From Megaustenia siamemsis (Eukaryota; Mollusca; Gastropoda; Stylommatophora; Ariophantidae): DNA of 64,000 nucleotides. This document shows positions 11,685-24,440 of this stretch, one piece after another (within the stretch, counting starts at the first letter, position 1; each line of letters starts with the position of its first letter). Position numbers and translations under genes: made by a program. The notes below the pieces were generated by a model, which was given only the letters and a program-made list of their open reading frames with translations, searched no databases and was not told the DNA's origin. Location: positions 34,448,034 to 34,512,033 of the forward strand of contig JAVIAB010000092.1 of NCBI GenBank assembly GCA_032433765.1, in the 5' to 3' direction.

Positions 11685-14054
11685 AAACAACTACCACATC
11701 AAGGACAACAACAACAACAAAATCAAGCACATCAACAACACAAGGTTCAACAACCGCAAGCTCATCAACAACACCAGTTTCAACAACCTCAAGCACAAGA
11801 ACAACACCAGTTTCAACAACCTCAAGCTCATCAACAACCCCTGTTTCAACAACCACAAGTACAGCAACAACAGCAGGTTCAACAACCTCAAGCACAGCAA
11901 CAACACCAGGTTCATCAACTTCAAGCACATCAACAACAGCAGGTTCAACAACTTCAAGCACAGCAACAACACCCGGTTCAACAACCTCAAGCACAGCAAT
12001 AACTCCGGGTTCAACAACCTCAAGCTCATCAACAACCCCAGGTTCAACAACCTTAAGAACAGCAACAACGTCAGGTTCAACAACCTCAAGCACAGCAATA
12101 ACTCCGGGTTCAACAACCTCAAGCTCATCAACAACACCAGGTTCAACAACCCTAATAACAGCAACAACACCAGGATTAACAACCTCAAGCACAGCAACAA
12201 CACCAGGTTCAACAACCTCAAGCACATCAATAACACAAGGATCAACAACCTCAAGCACATCAACAACACCAGGTTCAACAACCTCAAGCACAGCAACAAC
12301 ACCAAGTTCAACAACCTCAAGCACATCAACAACCCCAGGTTCAACAACCACAATCACATCAACAACCCCAGGTTCAATAACCACAAGCACATCAACAACA
12401 CCAGGATCAAAAACCTCAAGCACATCAACAACACAAGGATCAACAACCTCTAGCTCAACAACAACACTAGGTTCAACAACCTCAAGCACAGCAACAACAC
12501 CAAGTTCAACAACCTCAAGCACATCAACAACCCCAGGTTCAACAACCACAATCACATCAACAACACCAGGATCAACAACCTCAAGCAAAGCAACAACACC
12601 ATTTTTAACAACCTCAAGCACATCAACAACATCGGGTTCATCAACCTCAAGCACTTCAACAACACCAGGATCAACAACCTCAAGCTCATCAACAACCTCA
12701 GGTTCAACAACCCCAAGCACATCAACAATCTCAAGTTCAACAATCACTAGCGCATCAACAACACCAGGATCAACAACCTCAATCACATCAACAACACCAG
12801 GATCAACAACGACAGGCTCATCAACAACCTCAGGTTCAACAACCCCAAGCACATCAACAATCTCAGGTTCAACAACCTCTAGCACATCAATAACACCAGG
12901 ATCAACAACATCAAGCACATCAATAACACAAGGTTCAACAACCTCAAGCTCATCAACAACACCAGGATCAATAACCTTAAGCACAGCAACAACACCAGGT
13001 TCAACAACATCAAGCACATCAACAACACCAGGTTTAACAACCTCAAGCATAGCAACAACACCCGGTTTAACAACCTCAATCACAGCAACAACCTCAAGCA
13101 CGTCAACAACATCAGGATCAACAACATCAAGCACATCAACAACAATAGGATCAACAACCTCAAGCTCATCAACAACACCAGGATCAATAACCTCAAGCAC
13201 AGCGACAACACCAGGTTCAACAACCTCAAGCACATCAACAACACCAGGTTTAACAACCTCAAGCACAGCAACAACACCCGGTTTAACAACCTCAAGCACA
13301 GCAACAACCTCAAGCACGTCAACAACATCAGGATCAACAACATCAAGCACATCAACAACAATAGGATCAACAACCTCAAGCTCATCAACAACACCAGGAT
13401 CAATAACCTCAAGCACAGCGACAACACCAGGTTCAACAACCTCAAGCACATCAACAACACCAGCTTTAACAACCTCAAGCACAGCAACAACACCCGGTTT
13501 AACAACCTCAAGCACAGCAACAACACTAGGTTCAACAACCTCAATCACATCAACAACACCAGGATCAACAACCTCAAGATCATCAACAACCTCAGGTTCA
13601 ACAACCCCAAGCACATCAACAATCTCAGGTTCAACAACCTCTAGCACATCAACAACACCAGGTTTAACAACCTCAATCACATCAACAACACCAGGTTTAA
13701 CAACCTCAAGCACAGCAACAACACCAAGATCAACAACATCACGGAGCTCAACTGAGACACCAAGCACATATGAAACCCCAAGCACACCAGAAACCCCAAG
13801 CTTTCCAGAGGCTCCAAGCTCAACTGAAGTCCCAAGCACACCAGAAACACCAAGTACACCTGAATCTCCAAGCACACCTATAACTCCAAGCTCACCTCAA
13901 GTGCCCAGTACGCCAAAAACACCCAGCACTCCACGTACTCCTAGCACAAAAACAACCCCCAGCACAACAACCCTAAGCGTAACAACCGCCCCTGGCACAT
14001 CAACAACCCTAGGAACATCATCAACCGTCAGCACATCATCTACCCCAGGCTCAG
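11685..14054 (+). CDS. Mucin-like exon B2
   Basis: A 2370-nt exon (790 codons), fully open and phase 1 at both ends. It is the longest intact mucin exon in the window. The 33-nt unit is repeated several dozen times, with variants such as TTQGSTTSSTS, TTPVSTTSSTR and TTSGSTTPSTS interspersed. The variants occur in the same order in B1, B2 and B3, showing that whole exons were copied rather than only the short repeat expanding. The end holds the ETPSTP/ESPSTP-type segment, then a TTAPGTSTTLGTSS stretch. No cysteine or hydrophobic segment lies inside the exon. The best interpretation is an O-glycosylated extracellular stalk encoded by one of several paralogous exons. Confidence 0.82.
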
Positions 14055-14283
14055 GTAATATTGGTAGCTTGCTTATAGTTGTTTACTCATTCAGCCCTTT
14101 GTGACTGTCACTAATGTAGTATCACATAGATAAAGAATAGGTACACAAATGTGAAGTGAGGTTGTGGATAAATTTAGGGATCATTTTTCCAAGTACTTTG
14201 TACCTACTTCAGTGTTGTTTTTTTTTTTTTTTAAATTTCTTTTCTCATGCTATGTATCGAAAAAGAGAATGAGATGCTAACTT

Positions 14284-14548
14284 GGGGGGCTGATTGGTCT
14301 CGAGGCAAGTCGCTGGTCTCGGGACAAAGAGTTTAAAAGTTGAAATCCCGATTTCACCAGTTTGGATTGTTGTTTGTGATTTCTCTCTGCGGCAACTACC
14401 CCTGGTCTCAGCAGCGAGGTCAGACTTTAAACGTTAATTACTCAACGACGGAAAAAGTATGATTACCTCAGAAGACTGCGTTAATTTGCCTAAACGGCGA
14501 GGGAAGCCTGTACACACGACTGGCAGGGAAAATATGGTTTAACACGCA
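14284..14548 (+). mobile_element. tRNA-derived SINE in the B2-B3 intron
   Basis: Unit copy of the SINE at 4971-5235. The T-run just upstream differs in length between units. Confidence 0.7.
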
Positions 14549-14703
14549 AAATTCAGTTCCTTGTATCTTGGGACCTCACAAGAGGTTAAAACTGACAAAT
14601 GCAAAAAAGACGACAAATTAATGCCTACCTCATTTGCTTTTTCGCAATCAAGGTGAGATAATAATTTGTGGTCTTTTCCTCTTCTGTGGACCTCTGCTAA
14701 GTC

Positions 14704-15359
14704 TAGTTGTTCATAGAGTATATCACTTGGTATGCAGCCACTATTTTAAGTGACCAAACCACTAATCTACGTTGATGAGCAGTGTGTAGATATTCGGGAG
14801 TCCTGTGAGAGTCATGGCAATCACTTTAGTCACGTTGTCCATCCAACTGATAGCAAGAATACAGCGCAGACATTACGCATGGAATGCCTTTTGCCTTCTC
14901 TCCTGCTTTGCATAAGCTATCCATGATTCGCTGCCACACAGAAGGATACTAATGATGCAGGCATTGTAAACTACGGCCTTTGTCAGTTTGCTGTTTTGCC
15001 AAAAATAGCCTAGAAAGTCGGTCGAAGGTGGTTGCAGCTTTAGCAATGCTAGTGTCAATTTTTGTGTTTAAAGATAGTTTGTCGTTGATGATGGACCCGC
15101 GGTCGTTTATGTCGTGTAAATTGTCAAATAGGCCAGCTTGCATGTTGCGCGCATACCTGCAACCCAATCGTAGGTTACAATTTGTTATTGTTGATTTCTC
15201 TTGCATGGCGGGCGTGGAATGCAACAGTCTGCTATTCGAATTTTTCCTTATCCTCATACACCAAATCGGGAAAGCAGACCTTGGCGAGACTGTAGTTGCT
15301 AGGGACTGCCCATCTTTAGAGGGCGGTAGCAATCCAGGAAGTCGATATACTTTTCCCAA
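14704..15359 (-). mobile_element. Non-LTR reverse-transcriptase relic, B2-B3 intron
   Basis: Unit copy of the antisense relic at 5391-6046. Confidence 0.75.
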
Positions 15360-16344
15360 CGTTGAAAGCAGCCCCGGGCGTCGTGCCCTGCACTCAATTT
15401 GCATATTGACATATAGCGGTTGGCTACTGCTTCCCGTGTTGTGTTAACATCAAATGATGAAGCTGGAGTGTCCTCTCCAGGGCGTGACCTTGAGCAGCTA
15501 AAGAAAGAATTAAATTGTTACCCTTGCAACATGTTTCTTGTCTCCACGCAGCCGACAGATCTAACAGTGGAAGAACAGTCTGGTGCCAAATGCGTCCCAT
15601 GAATTGTCTGTACAACGTTTAAATCAATACTGAACCGCCATAGGGACTCTATCTCCGTATTCTCCATCAGGGTTTACTACCGAAGTCTATTGCATGAACG
15701 GGTAATCCTGCTGGACAGTAGGAATTAATAATCGGAGTCGACTTTCTCAAAGTTCCGATTTTTATACTAAAGGCTAGCATCTATTCGAGGACGAGGTTAT
15801 GGCGCCACCGACTCGACGGTGACAACGGCATAGGTCATTTAATTGATTTGATAGAATTGGCTCCCCCACGCAACTAATTCACCTCACCCTCTGCAATCAA
15901 CAATTAACGTAGTTCTGAAGTACGCTGCTTTTTATGCTCTGTTCACAGCACACCTCTGTATCTAGACGCTGGCGATATTCTGAAAATATATCTTCTCTTC
16001 CGGGTTTGTCATACAATTACTCTTTGTATTGTAAATCTTAAAAAAAGGGATGGTCGGGACAGATTTATTGTGTAACTAATTCAAGACGAATTATGTTATC
16101 TGCACTTTTCAGCGCGATATCTATTTTCAGGTGGTAGAAAATGGAATTTAAAATGTGTAAAATATGACTATAGAGAATAAAGTACGGAGTTTTAAAATGT
16201 AGTTAACATTTTTTTTTAAAATTTAATATCAATATATAAATATTTGAAAATATTTTGTGCTTAGTGTTGTTGTTCAATCAATCTGCTAAAGACAGCTTGT
16301 TAGAACACACATTTAACTTCCTAATAAGAATATTTTCTTGACAG

Positions 16345-18498
16345 AAACAACTACCACTTCAAGCACAACAACAACAACAAAATCAAGCACATCAACAACA
16401 CAAGGTTCAACAACCGCAAGCTCATCAACAACACCAGTTTCAACAACCTCAAGCACAAGAACAACACCAGTTTCAACAACCTCAAGCTCATCAACAACCT
16501 CTGTTTCAACAACCACAAGTACAGCAACAACAGCAGGTTCAACAACCTCAAGCACAGCAACAACACCAGGTTCATCAACTTCAAGCACATCAACAACAGC
16601 AGGTTCAACAACTTCAAGCACAGCAACAACACCCGGTTCAACAACCTCAAGCACAGCAATAACTCCGGGTTCAACAACTTCAAGCTCATCAACAACCCCA
16701 GGTTCAACAACCTTAAGAACAGCAACAACGTCAGGTTCAACAACCTCAAGCACAGCAATAACTCCGGGTTCAACAACCTCAAGCTCATCAACAACACCAG
16801 GTTCAACAACCCTAAGAACAGCAACAACACCAGGATTAACAACCTCAAGCACAGCAACAACACCAGGTTCAACAACCTCAAGCACATCAATAACACAAGG
16901 ATCAACAACCTCAAGCACATCAACAACACCAGGTTCAACAACCTCAAGCACAGCAACAACACCAAGTTCAACAACCTCAAGCACATCAACAACCCCAGGT
17001 TCAACAACCACAATCACATCAACAACCCCAGGTTCAATAACCACAAGCACATCAACAACACCAGGATCAACAACCTCAAGCACATCAACAACACAAGGAT
17101 CAACAACCTCTAGCTCAACAACAACACTAGGTTCAACAACCTCAAGCACAGCAGCAACACCAAGTTCAACAACCTCAAGCACATCAACAATCCCAGGTTC
17201 AACAACCACAATCACATCAACAACACCAGGATCAACAACCTCAAGCAAAGCAACAACACCATTTTTAACAACCTCAAGCACATCAACAACATCGGGTTCA
17301 TCAACCTCAAGCACTTCAACAACACCAGGATCAACAACCTCAAGCTCATCAACAACCTCAGGTTCAACAACCCCAAGCACATCAACAATCTCAGGTTCAA
17401 CATCCACTAGCGCATCAACAACACCAGGATCAACAACCTCAATCACATCAACAACACCAGGATCAACAACGTCAAGCTCATCAACAACCTCAGGTTCAAC
17501 AACCCCAAGCACATCAACAATCTCAGGTTCAACAACCTCTAGCACATCAATAACACCAGGATCAACAACATCAAGCACATCAATAACACAAGGTTCAACA
17601 ACCTCAAGCTCTTCAACAACACCAGGATCAATAACCTCAAGCACAGCAACAACACCAGGTTCAACAACCTCAAGCACATCAACAACACCAGGTTTAACAA
17701 CCTCAAGCACAGCAACAACACCCAGTTTAACAACCTCAAGCACAGCAACAACCTCAAGCACGTCAACAACATCAGGATCAACAACATCAAGCACATCAAC
17801 AACAATAGGATCAACAACCTCAAGCTCATCAACAACACCAGGATCAATAACCTCAAGCACAGCGACAACACCAGGTTCAACAACCTCAAGCACATCAACA
17901 ACACCAGCTTTAACAACCTCAAGCACAGCAACAACACCCGGTTTAACAACCTCAAGCACAGCAACAACACTAGGTTCAACAACCTCAATCACATCAACAA
18001 CACCAGGATCAACAACCTCAAGATCATCAACAACCTCAGGTTCAACAACCCCAAGCACATCAACAATCTCAGGTTCAACAACCTCTAGCACATCAACAAC
18101 ACCAAGTTTAACAACCTCAATCACATCAACAACACCAGGTTTAACAACCTCAAGCACAGCAACAACACCAAGATCAACAACATCACGGAGCTCAACTGAG
18201 ACACCAAGCACATATGAAACCCCAAGCACACCAGAAACCCCAAGCTTTCCAGAGGCTCCAAGCTCAACTGAAGTCCCAAGCACACCAGAAACACCAAGTA
18301 CACCTGAATCTCCAAGCACACCTATAACTCCAAGCTCACCTCAAGTGCCCAGTACGCCAAAAACACCCAGCACTCCACGTACTCCTAGCACAAAAACAAC
18401 CCCCAGCACAACAACCCTAAGCGTAACAACCGCCCCTGGCACATCAACAACCCTAGGAACATCATCAACCGTCAGCACATCAACAACCCCAGGCTCAG
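16345..18498 (+). CDS. Mucin-like exon B3
   Basis: A 2154-nt exon (718 codons), open and phase 1 at both ends, with the same splice signals as B1/B2. It lacks a repeat block present twice in B1/B2, making it 216 nt (72 codons) shorter while keeping frame. Diagnostic differences from B1/B2 include CCTCTGTTTC near the start, CAGCAGCAACACC in the middle and CACCCAGTTT later. The same variants recur in B' of copy 2, identifying B3 as the main source of B'. Predicted product: a Ser/Thr/Pro mucin stalk segment. Confidence 0.82.
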
Positions 18499-18723
18499 GT
18501 AATATTGGTAGCTTGCTTATAGTTGTTTACTCATTCAGCCCTTTGTGACTGTCACTAATGTAGTATCACATAGATAAAGAATAGGTACACAAATGTGAAG
18601 TGAGGTTGTGGATAAATTTAGGGATCATTTTTCCAAGTACTTTGTACCTACTTCAGTGTTGTTTTTTTTTTTAAATTTCTTTTCTCATGCTATGTATCGA
18701 AAAAGAGAATGAGATGTTAACTT

Positions 18724-18988
18724 GCGGGGCTGATTGGTCTCGAGGCAAGTCGCTGGTCTCGGGACAAAGAGTTTAAAAGTTGAAATCCCGATTTCACCAG
18801 TTTGGATTGTTGTTTGTGATTTCTCTCTGCGGCAACTACCCCTGGTCTCAGCAGCGAGGTCAGACTTTAAACGTTAATTACTCAACGACGGAAAAAGTAT
18901 GATTACCTCAGAAGACTGCGTTAATTTGCCTAAACGGCGAGGGAAGCCTGTACACACGACTGGCAGGGAAAATATGGTTTAACACGCA
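18724..18988 (+). mobile_element. tRNA-derived SINE in the B3-C intron
   Basis: Unit copy of the SINE at 4971-5235, with one early substitution (GCGGGGCTG). Confidence 0.7.
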
Positions 18989-19143
18989 AAATTCAGTTCC
19001 TTGTATCTTGGGACCTCACAAGAGGTTAAAACTGACGAATGCAAAAAAGACGACAAATTAATGCCTACCTCATTTGCTTTTTCGCAATCAAGGTGAGATA
19101 ATAATTTGTGGTCTTTTCCTCTTCTGTGGACCTCTGCTAAGTC

Positions 19144-19799
19144 TAGTTGTTCATAGAGTATATCACTTGGTATGCAGCCACTATTTTAAGTGACCAAACC
19201 ACTAATCTACGTTGATGAGCAGTGTGTAGATATTCGGGAGTCCTGTGAGAGTCATGGCAATCACTTTTGTCACGTTGTCCATCCAACTGATAGCTAGAAT
19301 ACAGCGCAGACATTACGCATGGAATGCCTTTTGCCTTCTCTCCTGCTTTGCATAAGCTATCCATGATTCGCTGCCACACAGAAGGATACTAATGATGCAG
19401 GCATTGTAAACTACGGCCTTTGTCAGTTTGCTGTTTTGCCAAAAATAGCCTAGAAAGTCGGTCGAAGGTGGTTGCAGCTTTAGCAATGCTAGTGTCAATT
19501 TTTGTGTTTAAAGATAGTTTGTCGTTGATGATGGACCCGCGGTCGTTTATGTCGTGTAAATTGTCAAATAGGCCAGCTTGCATGTTGCGCGCATACCTGC
19601 AACACAATCGTAGGTTACAATTTGTTATTGTTGATTTCTCTTGCATGGCTGGCGTGGAATGCAACAGTCTGCTATTCGAATTTTCCCTTATCCTCATACA
19701 CCAAATCGGGAAAGCAGACCTTGGCGAGACTGTAGTTGATAGGGACTGCCCCTCTTTAGAGGGCGGTAGCAATCCAGGAAGTCGATATACTTTTCCCAA
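19144..19799 (-). mobile_element. Non-LTR reverse-transcriptase relic, B3-C intron
   Basis: Unit copy of the antisense relic at 5391-6046. The intron that follows (to 20785) is slightly diverged from the others, for example CTTCTCCTAGATGAGTTCC near 20185. Confidence 0.75.
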
Positions 19800-20785
19800 C
19801 GTTGAAAGCAGCCCCGGGCGTCGTGCCCTGCACTCAATTTGCAGATTGACTTATAGCGGTTGGCTACTGCTTCCCGTGTTGTGTTAACATCAAATGATGA
19901 AGCTGGAGTGTCCTCTCCAGGGCGTGACCTTGAGCAGCTAAAGAAAGAATTAAATTGTTACCCTTGCAACATATTTCTTGTCTCCACGCAGCCGACAGAT
20001 CTAACAGTGGAAGAACAGTCTGGTGCCAAATGCGTCCCATGAATTGTCTGTACAACGTTTAAATCAATACTGAACCGCCTTAGGGACTCCATCTCCGGAT
20101 TTTCCATCAGGGTTTACTACCGAAGTCTATTGCATGAACGGGTAATCCTGCTGGACAGTAGGAGTTAATAATCGGAGTCGACCTTCTCCTAGATGAGTTC
20201 CGATTTTTATACTAAAGGCTAGCATCTATTCGAGGACGAGGTTATGGCGCCACCGACTCGACGGTGACAACGGCATAGGTCATTTAATTGATTTGATAGA
20301 ATTGGCTCCCCCACGCAACTAATTCACCTCACCCTCTTTAATCAGCAATTAACGTAGTTCTGAAGTACGCTGCTTTTTATGCTCTGTTCACAGCACACCT
20401 CTGTATCTAGACGCTGGTGATATTCTGAAAATATATCTTCTTTTCCGGGTTTGTCATACAATTACTCTTTGTATTGTAAATCTTAAAAAAAAGGATGGTC
20501 GGGACAGATTTATTGTGTAACTAATTCAAGACGAATTATGTTATCTGCACTTTTCAGCGCGATATCTATTTTCAGGTGGTAGAAAATGGAATTTAAAATG
20601 TGTAAATATGACTATAGAGAATAAAGTACGGAGTTTTAAAATGTAGTTAAAATTTAAAAAAAAAATTTAATATCAATATATAAATATTTGAAAATATTTT
20701 GTGCTTAGTGTTGTTCAATCAATCTGCTAAAGACAGCTTGTTAGAACACACATTTAACTTCCTAATAAGAATACTTTCTTGACAG

Positions 20786-22771
20786 AAACAACTACCACAT
20801 CAAGCACAACAACAACAACAAAATCAAGCACATCAACAACACAAGGTTCAACAACCGCAAGCTCATCAACAACACCAGTTTCAACAACCTCAAGCACAAG
20901 AACAACACCAGTTTCAACAACCTCAAGCTCATCAACAACCCCTGTTTCAACAACCACAAGTACAGCAACAACAGCAGGTTCAACAACCTCAAGCACAGCA
21001 ACAACAGCAGGTTCATCAACTTCAAGCACATCAACAACACCAGGTTCAACAACCTCAAGCACAGCAACATCACCCGGTTCAACAACTTCAAGCACAGCAA
21101 TAACTCCGGGTTCAACAACCGCAAGCTCATCAACAACATCAGTTTCAACAACCTCAAGCACAAGAACAACACCAGTTTCAACAACCTCAAGCACAAGAAC
21201 AACACCAGTTTCAACAACCTCAAGCTCATCAACAACCCCTATTTCAACAACCACAAGTACAGCAACAACAGCAGGTTCAACAACCTCAAGCACAGCAACA
21301 ACACCAGGTTCATCAACTTCAAGCACATCAACAACACCCGGTTCAACAACCTCAAGCACAGCAATAACTCCGGGTTCAACAACGTCAAGCTCATCAACAA
21401 CCCCAGGTTCAACAACCTTAAGAACAGCAACGTCGTCAGGTTCAACAACCACAAGCACAGCAACAACACCAGGTTCAACAACCTCAAGCACATCAATAAC
21501 ACAAGGATCAACAACCTCAAGCACAGCAACAACACCAAGTTCAACAACCTCAAGCACATCAACAACACCAGGTTCAACAACCACAAGCACATCAACAACC
21601 CCAGGTTCAACAACCACAAGCACATCAACAACACCAGGATCAACAACCTCAAGCACATCAACAACACAAGGATCAACAACCTCAAGCTCAATAACAACAC
21701 TAGGTTCAACGACCTCAAGCACAGCAACAACACCAAGTTCAACAACCTCAAGCACATCAACAACCGCAGGTTCAACAACCACAATCACATCAACAACACC
21801 AGGATCAACAACCTCAAGCAAAGCAACAACACCATTTTTAACAACCTCAAGCACATCAACAACATCGGGTTCATCAACCTCAAGCACATCAACAACCCCA
21901 GGTTCAACAACCACAATCACATCAACAACACCAGGTTCAACAACCACAAGCACATCAACAACACCAGAATCAACAACATCAAGCACATCAACAACACCAG
22001 GATCAACAACATCAAGCACATCAACAACACAAGGTTCAACAACCTCAAGCTCATCAACAACACCAGGATCAATAACCTCAAGCACAGCAACAACACCAGT
22101 TTCAATAACCTCAAGCACATCAACAACACCAGGTTCAACAACCTCAAGCACATCAACAACACCAGGTTTAACAACCTCAAGCACATCAACAACACCAGGT
22201 TTAACAACCTCAAGCACAGCAACAACACTAGGTTCAACAACCTCAAGCACATCAACAACATCAGGATCAACAACATCAAGCACATCAACAACACTAGGAT
22301 CAACAACCTCAAGCTCATCAAGAACACCAGTTTCAACAACCTCAATCACAGCAACAACACTAGGATCAGCAACCTCAAGCACAGCAACAACACTAGGTTC
22401 AACAACCTCAAGCACATCAACAACATCAGGATCAACAACACCAGTTTTAACAACCTCAAGCACAGCAACAACACTAGGTTCAACAACCTCAAGCACATCA
22501 ACAACACCAGGTTTAACAACCTTTAGCACAGCAACAACACTAGGTTCAACAACACCAAGCATATCGCCAACCCTAAGTTCAGCATCCCCAAGAACATCTA
22601 CAACACCAGGTGCAACAACCCTAAGCACATCAACAACCCCAGGTTCTACAATCTCAAGCGCAACAGCAACCCCGAGCACATCTGCAACTCCAACCACATC
22701 AGCAACACCAAGAACATCAACAATCCCAAGCCAATCAACAACCCCTAGCATATCAACAACCTCAAGTGCAG
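20786..22771 (+). CDS. Mucin-like exon C, diverged 3' end
   Basis: A 1986-nt exon (662 codons), open and phase 1 at both ends. Its first part matches the B exons, but its last third has its own sequence: it lacks the ETPSTP segment and ends in a TPSTSATPTTSATP-like stretch. The donor is weaker, AGTGCAG|GTGATT. The phase-1 end joins exactly to exon P (CAG|CTCCTCCC), giving an alanine codon and leading into the N-glycosylated domain, so C is the last mucin exon of the cluster. Its downstream intron is homologous to the A/B introns but more diverged and lacks the SINE, so C is the oldest-diverged paralogue. Confidence 0.8.
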
Positions 22772-23430
22772 GTGATTTTCGAATCTTAATATATGTAATA
22801 ATAATAATAGTATAATAATAGTTGTATTATTATGCATCTCTTTGTGACAGACAGTAATATAACATCACATGAATGATGATAGATATGGTTATAGTATGCC
22901 CCCGTATCTGTGTAAACGATGGTCATACGAGGCCTACTCCAGTATAATCACCCGAATTAATATCTCATCTCCCAAACAAAGAAAAGTAGCAGCAGTCCAC
23001 ATAATATAAATTATGTGAATACCTTCATCTGTTCCCCGTGATACGATATCTTCATTCATTGTAAGCAATCGGAATATCGAAACACGATCAAAACGGATGA
23101 AAAGCACAGCTCACGGTGGGCACAGAGCATTTAACTCAGTAGCTCCGGTATGAAGCCGAAATTGGCATTTGAGGAATCTGCAACAAGGAACAATTTTAAG
23201 ACACAGCCTCTAGCGTTCCCTGTCGCCTATCCACCATATTGAACGGGAGTCCAGCACATGAATGAACAATTGGAATAAAAATGAGGAGAGCGATTGTGGT
23301 TAAATTTAGGGATGACACCATGTATTTTGAGCCTGCTATGTGATGCTTAACTTTTAATTTCTCCTAATGTTATGCAACAATGAAGAGAATGAGGCGTTAA
23401 CTTTAATTTATTTACACAAAATCTAATTTA
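22772..23430. other. Intron after exon C; SINE-free paralogue of the mucin introns
   Basis: No gene seen. The region aligns loosely to the sequence just after exons A and B: the TTTGTGAC motif, TGTGGTTAAATTTAGGGAT, and a GAATGAG.CGTTAACTT block. It passes directly into TAATTTATTT where the other introns have the SINE. It therefore represents the pre-insertion state. Confidence 0.6.

Positions 23431-23480
<50 letters not shown>
23431..23480. repeat. (AT)n microsatellite (copy 1)
   Basis: Nearly pure AT dinucleotides; copy 2 (52924-52980) differs in length and interruptions. Confidence 0.95.
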
Positions 23481-23483
<3 letters not shown>

Positions 23484-23825
23484 TACGTACATTATGCATA
23501 TGTTTAAATATAAAATGAAAGGAACCATTGTATACATATATTAGCAGCAGGAGAAAATGCGATCATTAGAAATGAATTCCATCGACCAAGTTTATCAGCC
23601 TTTTGGTTTCTTGGCATTAAGTGGAAAATGTAAGTGGTTAGATCATGATTCATATGTTTCTATCTCCTGCTTCATTTCAACTGGAAAGTTAACAATATGT
23701 TGAGTTTGCAATGGAAGTCACTGGTCTATAGAAAACTCTGTCTTCTCCCACGCTCTGATGACAAATATGCTTCTTATAAGGGCTTAATGAACGTTTGCTC
23801 TTGAAAACTAACTAATTAATACAAA

Positions 23826-24440
23826 TCATCATCATCATGGGCCATACTTTTTGGCGTTCGCTATATCTCTCATTAAATATCACTTGGTCGTTTATGCATG
23901 TCATATTTTGAATATTTTTAGTTGGTAATCTTTTATTGTCCCATTTCAAAAAGCTGTTAAATATTTTTTTTTTAATTTCGTTTTCCCCTATTCTCTTTCT
24001 CTTCATTCTCTCTGTTGTTATAGTATTCTCGATGCCTCCTTTTCCCATGACATGTCCAATAATTGTAGATTGTCCCTTCCTTATAATTGTGATGAAGTTT
24101 ATGTTTTCTCCAACTTGTTTTAAACCTTCTTCATTTGTAATTGTAATTTGGGGGACTGGTTGGTCTCGAGGCAAGATGCCGGCGTCGAGACAGAGAGGTT
24201 GTGGGTTCCCGGTTGGTTGGGATTTTTATTTATGATTTCTCTCTGCGGCACCAATTACTCATCGACGGAAAAAAATGTGAGTACCTCAGAAGTCGGAGTT
24301 ACCTGCCTGTGCCGCGAGGAACCCCGTGTAAAAAAAAAAATTGTAATTGTTGCTATCCACGTGATTCGTAGCATTCTTCTGATAAACCACATCTCATTTT
24401 CTCAAATATTCTTCTCGTTGCCTTGCTTGTCTTCCAACTC
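23826..24440 (-). mobile_element. Non-LTR reverse-transcriptase 3' relic (copy 1)
   Basis: The minus strand reads MWFIRRMLRITW, NEEGLKQVGENINF, IIGHVMGKGG and SERQKVWPMMMM. This is the C-terminal end typical of RTE/Jockey-like elements, ending in an (ATG)n tail at 23827-23839. It is interrupted by the SINE at 24149-24338, and the reading resumes on the other side. Confidence 0.75.
24149..24338 (+). mobile_element. tRNA-derived SINE with target-site duplication and A-tail (copy 1)
   Basis: 190 bp flanked by AATTGTAATT (24139-24148 and 24339-24348, the right copy overlapping the A-tail). The head is GGGGGACTGGTTGGTCTCGAG, with a B-box-like GTGGGTTCCCGG, and it ends in an A run. Same family as the SINE in the mucin introns. 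It is nested in the antisense reverse-transcriptase relic. Confidence 0.75.

Larger units (their letters stand above)
3433..20785 (+). repeat. Tandem array of mucin exon plus intron, copy 1 (units A, B1, B2, B3, leading to C)
   Basis: Exon starts are at 3433, 7032, 11685, 16345 and 20786. Spacings between successive B exons are 4653 and 4660 bp, with 4441 bp from B3 to C. Each unit is one mucin exon followed by about 2.3 kb of nearly identical intron (SINE, antisense reverse-transcriptase relic, then about 1 kb of unclassified sequence). B1 and B2 are almost identical. B3 is shorter and slightly diverged. Exon C has the same 5' flank but a different 3' end. Confidence 0.95.

Noticed and set aside
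3433..22771. CRISPR array or satellite DNA as an explanation of the 33-bp repeats
   Set aside because: There are no unique spacers; the repeats are contiguous, vary mostly without breaking the frame, and are bounded by splice sites.
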